In this document: piece by piece, positions 1-4,376 of the stretch
How the letters are laid out: each line of letters starts with the position of its first letter
Numbering within the stretch: position 1 is the first letter of the stretch
Assembly (NCBI GenBank): GCA_937975235.1
Contig: CALJUZ010000010.1
Span: forward strand, 1 to 6,564
DNA: 6,564 nucleotides
Reading direction: 5' to 3'
Source: CALJUZ01 sp003387805
Lineage (GTDB): Bacteria; Bacillota; Limnochordia; Limnochordales; ZCTH02-B6
Notes under the pieces: model-generated
Database searches by the model: none
The model's input: only the letters and a program-made list of their open reading frames with translations
What the model was told of the DNA's origin: nothing
Program-made: the position numbers and the translations under genes

Positions 1-1
1 G

Positions 2-133
2 GACCAGTTTCCTCGCGACGACGTGACCGTCGTGGCCGCCAGGCTGCTTCCCCTTCGACCCGTTGACGAGGGGGCTATGACTGCGCTCGGGCTCCAAAGG
101 GAGCCGCGGCTCGGCGGCGACGGGCCGAGCTGA
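2..133 (+). CDS. spoIIE: C-terminal fragment of a PP2C/SpoIIE-type serine phosphatase (probable SpoIIE)
   Basis: Only the last 43 codons are in the window; the gene enters from the left and ends at TGA 131-133. The fragment begins DQFPRDDVTVVAARLLPL. The paired aspartates (GAC GAC at 17-22) followed by V-T-V-V and a hydrophobic strand resemble the terminal DD(I/V/M)T-hydrophobic motif of SpoIIE/RsbU-family PP2C phosphatases, where one aspartate binds the catalytic metal. About 36 residues follow the motif, a tail length similar to what I recall for SpoIIE. In sporulating Bacillota spoIIE lies just upstream of tilS and ftsH, the genes found downstream here, so synteny favours SpoIIE over RsbU. 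SpoIIE dephosphorylates SpoIIAA at the sporulation septum to activate sigma-F. The fragment is too short to be certain; another PP2C phosphatase is the main alternative. Confidence 0.55.
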   Translation, partial: DQFPRDDVTVVAARLLPLRPVDEGAMTALGLQREPRLGGDGPS

Positions 134-198
134 GACGCGCAGGGACCGGTTGAGACGTACGGGGCCTGGGCGCAACGATCGTGAGACAGTTGTGAGAC
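131..198 (+). repeat. Four direct TGAGAC hexamers with near-helical phasing
   Basis: TGAGAC occurs at 131-136, 151-156, 182-187 and 193-198, all in the same orientation. The start-to-start distances are 20, 31 and 11 bp, close to two, three and one turns of B-DNA. The first copy overlaps the stop codon of the upstream phosphatase fragment. The last copy ends 21 bp before a TATGAT box, where a -35 element would lie, and no good -35 hexamer is present. This geometry is what an activator array would look like. A further intergenic copy is at 2614-2619. The binding protein is unknown. Confidence 0.45.
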
Positions 199-232
199 CC
201 ACAGCGTCCGCGCGTCCTCTATGATCAACTCG
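190..232 (+). promoter_or_regulatory. Candidate promoter with TATGAT -10 and no clear -35
   Basis: TATGAT at 220-225 matches five of six bases of the sigma-A -10 consensus, which would place a start near 232. The hexamers 16 to 18 bp upstream do not resemble TTGACA, and there is no TGn extension. The TGAGAC array at 131-198 occupies the activator position instead. A constitutive promoter is therefore unlikely; an activator-dependent one is plausible. It would drive the structured segment 232-420. Confidence 0.35.
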
Positions 233-420
233 AAAGGTGGAGGCCGCACCGAGCGTGCGGTCCGGTGTGCGATGAGGCACTCCTGCGCACACCACCGTCC
301 GGGCACTTCGTGCGAGCGGAAACGGACGGTGCCTCAACGGTTCGTGGCAACGGGGCAAGGGCAAATGGGGGGATCGGCAACGATCGGGGGGTGCCGTTGC
401 CCTAAGCCACACTTTTTCTT
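232..420 (+). ncRNA. Candidate structured small RNA (or structured 3' UTR of the phosphatase gene)
   Basis: This stretch has no convincing gene but a dense series of perfect inverted repeats. Hairpin 1 is CCGCAC 244-249 with GTGCGG 255-260, extendable by a GU and a GC pair. Hairpin 2 is GGTGTGCG 264-271 with CGCACACC 286-293. Hairpin 3 is ACCGTCCG 294-301 with CGGACGGT 323-330 and encloses a small hairpin GCAC 303-306 with GTGC 310-313. The loop of hairpin 2 (TGAGGCAC, 273-280) is perfectly complementary to GTGCCTCA 329-336, which could form a pseudoknot or a switch competing with part of hairpin 3. A terminator-like structure closes the segment at 344-420. I could not match it to tRNA, tmRNA, SRP RNA, RNase P RNA or a riboswitch class. 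Conservation and expression are untested. Confidence 0.35.
344..420 (+). terminator. Composite hairpin and T-run, probable rho-independent terminator
   Basis: An outer stem GTGGC 344-348 with GCCAC 406-410 is followed after two bases by a T-run at 413-420 (TTTTTCTT). Inside lie GGGCAA 359-364 with TTGCCC 397-402, and GATCG 372-376 with CGATC 381-385 closing a GCAA (GNRA) tetraloop. A competing 8-bp stem is GGCAACGG 346-353 with CCGTTGCC 394-401. GGCAACG is repeated at 376-382, so the 3' arm has alternative partners. The T-run works only for plus-strand transcripts, that is the upstream phosphatase gene or the candidate RNA. No equivalent run serves the convergent minus-strand gene. Confidence 0.5.
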
Positions 421-430
421 CCGGCGCGAG

Positions 431-2518
431 CTACTCCGCTATGCCGGCCAGCGCCTGCTGGAGGCGTTCGGTGGCGCGGCGCAGGTGACGGTAGTACGTC
501 GCGCGGCTGATGTGCAGCTCGGCCGCCACGGCGTCCGCGGCAATGCGGCGCCAGTAGGTCTTGTACAGCAGTTCCGCGTCGTATTCCGTCAGCGGCGGAG
601 GGCACGGCTCGCGCCCGCTTAAAAAGTGCTTGACCTTCGCCCGGAGCTCCTCCGCGGGAATCCCGACCGAGCGGGGCACCGGGCTGGCCGCCCACGCGTC
701 CGCGTCGTGCGCGTCGGTTAAAAGCGCGCGCACGTCGTCCACCGTAAACTCGCGCACCGGCCGCGTCGGCGCCGGTTTGCGCGCCATCGCTTCCAAGAGC
801 GACAAGACCCAAGGCCCGAAGCGCCCGTGGCGCAAATCCAGCTGGAACCTGGACCGGCGAGGATCCGCTTTTGCCTCCTCGGATTCGGGGGGGTAGTAGC
901 GGGTGAATCCGAGCATGCGCAGCAGTTCCTCCAGGTCGGACCGGTTGGTGCGCAGGATGGCCCGGGTGCCGTCGCCGAGGCGGGCCAGGCCGTCGCGGAT
1001 GATGACGCCCATCAGCTCGCCGCCGCGGTACTCCGGATGATTTTCCTCCGCCGCCACCATCACGGCCAGGTACGTGTCGGCTTCGTCGGCCGACAGCCGG
1101 GCGAAGTGGTCGTACTCCTCCGGCAGGTGCAGGCGCACCGCGTCGGGTTCGATGTCTTCGATCAGCGCGATGGAGTCCCGGTACAGCAGCACGGCGACGA
1201 AAAAGCCCACGACCTGTCCTTCCGAGTCGAAGACGATCCGGCACCACTCCGGCGCTTCGGCCACGATGCGATTCATGAGCCGCGGGTAGGACTCGGGGTT
1301 GTCGAACAGAATGGGCTGGGTGCCCGCCCCGCGCAGCAGCCGCTGGATGCCGGGCAAATAGCGCTCGTTGGCCATCTGGACCACCAGGTTGCCCGAGATG
1401 GACAAGTCGGCGTACGTGGCCGCCGACGGGAGCGCGTCCGCGCAGACGTTGAGCAGCGTGGCCGCGATGCCGTGGCGCTGGCTGCGGGGCGCCGTGTCCA
1501 GCCGCTGCAGCAGGAAATCAACGGCTCGGCGGCGCACCCGCTCGAAACCCGAGGGATCGCGCCGCCGAAAGTCCGCAGCCAGGTGGTGGCGGGCCACGTC
1601 GTGCAGCCGGAATCCCGTGGCCGTACTGAGCACGAACGACAGCCGCGCCAGCTCGGCCAGGCGGTCGGCGGGGACGGGCTTGCCGCTGACGGCGGCCAGC
1701 AGCTCCGCGTCCGCTTCGGGCACCACCGTCAAGACGTCCAGCCACGCGCCCAGGTCGCTGTCGGCCGCCTCCAGCAGCAGCCGGGCGTTGACCGTCTGCA
1801 GCTCCTCCCAGTCCGCTTCCAGGAGGCTGACGTCGCCCCGATTGATCAGGTCCGCCGCGATAGACACGGCGAGGGGCAGCCCCCGGGTGTGGCGGAGCAG
1901 CTGGTCAATGCGCTCCGGCGTCACGCCCGCGCGCTCCAGATACGTGCGGGACTGCTGCCGGGTCAGCGGCTCCAGGTGCAAGACGTGGACCCGCCGCTTC
2001 CAGCCGGGATCGTTGAGCCAGCCGTCGGAGAGGCCGCGCCGGGACGCGAGCACCAGGAGCTGTCCTCGCGCCGGGAACGCGCCGAAAAACCGCTCCCGCA
2101 GCCAGCCGTCCAAAGGCTCCAGTTCCTCGAAGTCGTCGACGAACCAGACGGTGCGCTCGCCGGGACGCGGCAGAAACACTTCGATGGACACGGCACCGTC
2201 TTTGGCCGGCGTGAACCGTGAATCGGTGGCCGTCAAGTAGTCAATGAGGCCGCGGGGCGTCCGGTTGCACGCCCGCCCGTCGATCCAGACCTCGCGCACC
2301 CCGTAGTGCCGCACCAGCTCGGACATGCGGAGCAGCAGGGCGGACTTGCCGATGCCGCCCATGCCGGTCACGGCGAACACGTACGTGGGCGGGTCCGGAT
2401 CGGCCAGCCAAGACTCCAGCACCGCCAGCTCCGCTTCCCTGCCGACGAAGCGGCGGCTGCGTTCCCGGGAGACGACCTCGTATAGGGTATTGGTCCCAAA
2501 ACCGCTGTCCATACTCAC
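431..2518 (-). CDS. STAND (NB-ARC-like) ATPase with GNAT-like central domain and C-terminal HTH
   Basis: The predicted product has 695 residues. FVGRE (24-28) opens the module, Walker A is GMGGIGKS (52-59), and Walker B is the hydrophobic strand ending in D128-D129. ASRRG (158-162), GLPLA (213-217, the GxP motif) and RLHD (304-307, resembling the NB-ARC MHD motif after a winged helix) complete a STAND signature. Residues about 400-545 resemble a GNAT acetyltransferase fold: a GQVVGFF strand, EYRGGELMG where the acetyl-CoA loop is expected, and a terminal LLRMLGFTRYYP strand. The loop departs from the R/QxxGxG/A consensus, so ligand sensing is as likely as catalysis. Residues about 650-690 hold a helix-turn-helix (AAELHISRATYYRHLRRA). 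STAND proteins are ATP-dependent switches; the HTH suggests a cytoplasmic transcription regulator. The GTG start at 2518 has AGGG seven bases upstream; ATG at 2512 is the alternative. The gene is divergent from tilS. Effector and targets are unknown. Confidence 0.85.
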   Translation of the reverse strand: MSMDSGFGTNTLYEVVSRERSRRFVGREAELAVLESWLADPDPPTYVFAVTGMGGIGKSALLLRMSELVRHYGVREVWIDGRACNRTPRGLIDYLTATDSRFTPAKDGAVSIEVFLPRPGERTVWFVDDFEELEPLDGWLRERFFGAFPARGQLLVLASRRGLSDGWLNDPGWKRRVHVLHLEPLTRQQSRTYLERAGVTPERIDQLLRHTRGLPLAVSIAADLINRGDVSLLEADWEELQTVNARLLLEAADSDLGAWLDVLTVVPEADAELLAAVSGKPVPADRLAELARLSFVLSTATGFRLHDVARHHLAADFRRRDPSGFERVRRRAVDFLLQRLDTAPRSQRHGIAATLLNVCADALPSAATYADLSISGNLVVQMANERYLPGIQRLLRGAGTQPILFDNPESYPRLMNRIVAEAPEWCRIVFDSEGQVVGFFVAVLLYRDSIALIEDIEPDAVRLHLPEEYDHFARLSADEADTYLAVMVAAEENHPEYRGGELMGVIIRDGLARLGDGTRAILRTNRSDLEELLRMLGFTRYYPPESEEAKADPRRSRFQLDLRHGRFGPWVLSLLEAMARKPAPTRPVREFTVDDVRALLTDAHDADAWAASPVPRSVGIPAEELRAKVKHFLSGREPCPPPLTEYDAELLYKTYWRRIAADAVAAELHISRATYYRHLRRATERLQQALAGIAE

Positions 2519-2613
2519 GCCGCTACCCTGTCAAACGATTTGTCCGCTGTGTTGCCGCGGTGCTTGCCAATTTCGTTGCGACACAATGACATCCTTCCTG
2601 GTTGACGAAAATT

Positions 2614-2619
2614 TGAGAC
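2614..2619 (+). promoter_or_regulatory. Single TGAGAC hexamer in the divergent intergenic region
   Basis: This copy matches the hexamer repeated four times at 131-198 and lies 96 bp upstream of the GTG start of the STAND gene. One hexamer is expected by chance at this frequency, so it matters only because the same motif is clustered on the other side of the gene. I see no convincing -10/-35 pair for the STAND gene on the minus strand of this region. Confidence 0.2.
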
Positions 2620-2644
2620 TAGGTCCGAAGTAGGACTTTCGGCC

Positions 2645-2663
2645 GCCTCCTGCGCCCGGAGGC
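2645..2663. repeat. Inverted repeat just upstream of the tilS promoter
   Basis: GCCTCC 2645-2650 and GGAGGC 2658-2663 form a perfect 6-bp inverted repeat around a 7-nt spacer. It ends six bases before the -35 element of tilS. It could be an operator or a weak hairpin; only four T residues follow it (2668-2671), so it is a poor terminator. Confidence 0.3.
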
Positions 2664-2669
2664 CCGCTT

Positions 2670-2699
2670 TTGACCGCTTTGCGGGAAAAATGCTAGACT
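2670..2699 (+). promoter_or_regulatory. tilS promoter, extended -10 type
   Basis: The -35 element is TTGACC (2670-2675). After an 18-bp spacer comes TAGACT (2694-2699), preceded by TGC to give the extended -10 form TGCTAGACT. Transcription would start near 2706, leaving a leader of about 30 to 50 nt before tilS depending on the start codon used. It matches the sigma-A consensus well for such a GC-rich sequence. Confidence 0.65.
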
Positions 2700-2723
2700 G
2701 TGAGTGAAAAGTCGAACGCGTGT

Positions 2724-2729
2724 AGGGGG
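2724..2729 (+). promoter_or_regulatory. Ribosome binding site favouring an upstream CTG start for tilS
   Basis: AGGGGG lies eight bases before an in-frame CTG at 2738, an ideal distance. It is 26 bases before the first conventional start, GTG 2756, which has no good site of its own. The in-frame stop TAG at 2723-2725 limits any extension. If CTG 2738 is used, TilS gains six residues (LDLLDA), giving an N-terminus of ordinary length ahead of the SGGPDS loop. Confidence 0.4.
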
Positions 2730-2755
2730 CGGACCGTCTGGACCTGCTGGATGCG

Positions 2756-4192
2756 GTGCGGGACGCGGTGGCGCGCCACCGGCTCATCGACGACGGAGAC
2801 CGGGTGCTGGTGGCCGTCTCCGGAGGACCCGACTCCGTCGCGCTGCTGCACTTGCTGCTGCGCCTGGCCGAAGAGCGTTCCTTGACGCTGCACGCGTTCC
2901 ACATGGACCACGGGCTGCGGCCCGGCTCGGCGGAGGACGCGGCTTTCGTGGCGCGCTTGACCCGTGAATGGGGCGTGCCGCTGACCTCGGTGCGCGCGAA
3001 CGTGCGGGCCCGGCGGCGGCCGGGCGAGTCGGTGCAGCAGGCGGCCCGGAGGGTGCGCTACGCGGCGCTGCGCCGGGCTGCGGCCGAGGCGGGCGCCCGC
3101 CGCATCGCCCTGGGCCATCACGGGGACGACCAGGCCGAAACGGTGCTGATGCGGTTTTTGCGGGGCGCGGGCGCGGCGGGGCTGGGCGGCATGCGCTGGC
3201 GCCGGGGACCGTTCATCCGGCCGCTTCTGGGAACGTCCCGCGCGCAGATCGAGGCGTACTGCACCGCGCACGGGCTGGAGACGCGGGAGGATCCCAGCAA
3301 CGCCGCGGTCGAGTACTTGCGGAACAAGATCCGGCTGCAGCTGCTGCCGCTGCTGGAGGCCGAGTACAATCCCAACGTGCGGGCGGCCCTGAACAGGACG
3401 GCGGCGCTGCTGCGGGACGACGACGATTTGCTGGAATATTTGGCTCATCGAGCGTTTCGCCGCATGGCGCGGACGGCGCCTGATCTCGCCGCGCGGACGG
3501 TGACGCTGCCGGCCCGGGAGCTCCGGCGCCGGGCCGCGGCCCTGCGCCGCCGCATCGTGCGTCATGCGGTGGGCCGGGCGGGCGGGGCGCTGGATCTGCT
3601 CACATATGATCATGTGGAAGGGATTTTGGCGCTGCTGGACGGCGAGCCCGGCGCGGCCGTGGATCTGCCCGGCGGCGTGCGGGCGCGGCGGGAGCGCGAG
3701 GCCCTGGTGTTCGAGCCGAGGACGGCCGGGGCCGGCGCCGTGGGCGTGGCCGGCGCCGCCGGCCACGCCGACACCGCCGGCACTGCCGACACTGCCGACA
3801 CCGCCGGCGGAGGATTTGCCGTGGAGCTCACGGCGCCGGGGCGCACCGTCATTTGGGGGAATAAAGTGATTGACGCGGCCTTCATCGAGCCGCCGCCCGC
3901 GGGCGCCCGGCCGGGCCCCGATGAAGCGTGGCTGGACTGGGACCGCTTGTCGCCGCCGCTGACGGCGCGCACGTGGCGGCCGGGAGATCGCATGCGGCCG
4001 CTGGGGCTGGGAGGCACGAAAAAACTGCAGGATTTGTTCGTGGATGCGAAAATTCCCGCGGCGGTGCGTAGGCGCCTGCCCGTCATCGCGGACGCGGAGG
4101 GGATCGTGTGGGCCGCCGGGCGCGTCGACGAGCGCGCGGCCGTCGGGCCGCGGACGCGGCGCGTGCTGCGATTGCAAATCGCATCGTTGTAA
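2756..4192 (+). CDS. tilS: tRNA(Ile) lysidine synthetase
   Basis: TilS uses ATP to attach lysine to C34 of the CAU-anticodon tRNA(Ile2), switching it from AUG to AUA decoding; it is essential in most bacteria. The 478-residue product contains the N-type ATP pyrophosphatase loop SGGPDS (22-27), HMDHGLRPGS (49-58), GHHGDDQAET (120-129, usually with Ala where Gly123 is), DPSN (179-182) and NKIRLQLLPLLE (about 190-201). The C-terminal TilS domain follows from about residue 400 (TWRPGDRMRPLGLGGTKKLQD) and reaches the end, so the protein is complete and of normal length. Residues 323-353 are a low-complexity Ala/Gly/Thr/Asp hinge between the central and C-terminal domains. GTG 2756 is the conservative start; CTG 2738 with a better ribosome binding site is a real alternative. 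In many Bacillota hpt follows directly; here a promoter and ftsH do. Confidence 0.96.
   Translation: MRDAVARHRLIDDGDRVLVAVSGGPDSVALLHLLLRLAEERSLTLHAFHMDHGLRPGSAEDAAFVARLTREWGVPLTSVRANVRARRRPGESVQQAARRVRYAALRRAAAEAGARRIALGHHGDDQAETVLMRFLRGAGAAGLGGMRWRRGPFIRPLLGTSRAQIEAYCTAHGLETREDPSNAAVEYLRNKIRLQLLPLLEAEYNPNVRAALNRTAALLRDDDDLLEYLAHRAFRRMARTAPDLAARTVTLPARELRRRAAALRRRIVRHAVGRAGGALDLLTYDHVEGILALLDGEPGAAVDLPGGVRARREREALVFEPRTAGAGAVGVAGAAGHADTAGTADTADTAGGGFAVELTAPGRTVIWGNKVIDAAFIEPPPAGARPGPDEAWLDWDRLSPPLTARTWRPGDRMRPLGLGGTKKLQDLFVDAKIPAAVRRRLPVIADAEGIVWAAGRVDERAAVGPRTRRVLRLQIASL
3743..3769. repeat. Perfect 12-bp inverted repeat inside tilS
   Basis: GGCGTGGCCGGC (3743-3754) and GCCGGCCACGCC (3758-3769) are exact reverse complements separated by GCC. 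In mRNA this makes a very stable hairpin. It lies in the low-complexity hinge, so the amino acids (GVAGAAGHA) are probably unconstrained. It could cause ribosome or polymerase pausing, or simply reflect local repeat expansion. Confidence 0.85.
3767..3802 (+). repeat. In-frame 9-nt tandem repeat, four copies, in tilS
   Basis: Four consecutive 9-nt units of the form GCC-G(A/G)C-AC(C/T) encode Ala-(Asp/Gly)-Thr four times, and a partial unit (GCCGGCGGA) follows. The unit length keeps the reading frame, so copy number could change without breaking TilS. It abuts the 12-bp inverted repeat and extends the hinge before the C-terminal domain. Confidence 0.8.
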
Positions 4193-4215
4193 CGCGCTGC
4201 GGATCATGCTATAAT
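4187..4215 (+). promoter_or_regulatory. Strong ftsH promoter overlapping the tilS stop codon
   Basis: TATAAT at 4210-4215 is a perfect -10, preceded by TGC to form the extended element TGCTATAAT. Exactly 17 bp upstream is TTGTAA (4187-4192), four of six matches to the -35 consensus, whose TAA is also the tilS stop codon. The predicted start is near 4222, about 155 nt before the ftsH start. ftsH can therefore be transcribed independently of tilS. Confidence 0.75.
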
Positions 4216-4297
4216 GAATGGGCGAAAATATGGCACCAGGGTTCGTGCTTGTGTGATTCGCTCGTCAAGGACCGCGCCTGGACGATGCCAGCCGATC

Positions 4298-4347
4298 CCC
4301 GCCGGTTCGGCGGGTGGAGGCGGCGCCCGAGGCGCGATTTGTTTTTC
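4298..4347 (+). promoter_or_regulatory. Structured ftsH leader, possible attenuator
   Basis: Hairpin A is CCCGCCG 4298-4304 with CGGCGGG 4308-4314. Hairpin B is GCGCC 4323-4327 with GGCGC 4331-4335, followed by the T-rich run TTTGTTTTTC (4338-4347), which resembles a weak intrinsic terminator located before the ftsH ribosome binding site. CGCCG 4300-4304 can instead pair with CGGCG 4321-4325, which would disrupt both hairpins, so the two states could be mutually exclusive. Alternative pairings are easy to find in GC-rich DNA, and the ligand or signal is unknown. Confidence 0.3.
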
Positions 4348-4362
4348 GTTGTTGCCCGGCGA

Positions 4363-4370
4363 GGGGAGGA
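4363..4370 (+). promoter_or_regulatory. Ribosome binding site that fixes the TTG start of ftsH
   Basis: GGGGAGGA (4363-4370) ends six bases before TTG at 4377. The upstream in-frame GTG at 4314 would add 21 residues (MEAAPEARFVFRCCPARGGRL) unlike an FtsH N-terminus. It also lies inside leader hairpin A. TTG 4377 gives the typical MNRFLRG start just before the first membrane segment. Confidence 0.8.
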
Positions 4371-4376
4371 CGCCTT

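Noticed and set aside
221..352. Resemblance to a SAM-I riboswitch (GGTGGAGG near 236-243, GGCAAC at 346-351)
   Set aside because: The two matches are far apart and the conserved P1 closing helix and core elements are missing; no SAM-related gene follows.
221..622. 133-codon plus-strand open frame starting at ATG 221
   Set aside because: It has no ribosome binding site, runs through strong hairpins and a terminator-like structure, and then enters the 3' end of the STAND gene on the opposite strand; its residues look like translated non-coding sequence.
827..2221. 464-codon plus-strand open frame opposite the STAND gene
   Set aside because: It mirrors a well-supported minus-strand gene with recognisable motifs. 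Its Arg/Gln/Gly/Val-rich composition is typical of an antisense shadow in GC-rich DNA.
2602..2607. TTGACG as a second -35 element for tilS
   Set aside because: No -10-like hexamer lies 15 to 19 bp downstream.
2693..4207. 504-codon minus-strand open frame opposite tilS
   Set aside because: TilS is unambiguous on the plus strand; the antisense frame has no motifs and is Arg/His/Pro/Gln-rich.
4230..4256. Eight-codon leader peptide (ATG 4230) in the ftsH leader
   Set aside because: No ribosome binding site precedes it, it starts within a few bases of the predicted transcription start, and it has no run of regulatory codons.
4193..4376. Remnant of an hpt gene between tilS and ftsH
   Set aside because: The gap is only 184 bp, contains a promoter and leader, and shows no phosphoribosyltransferase motif in any frame.
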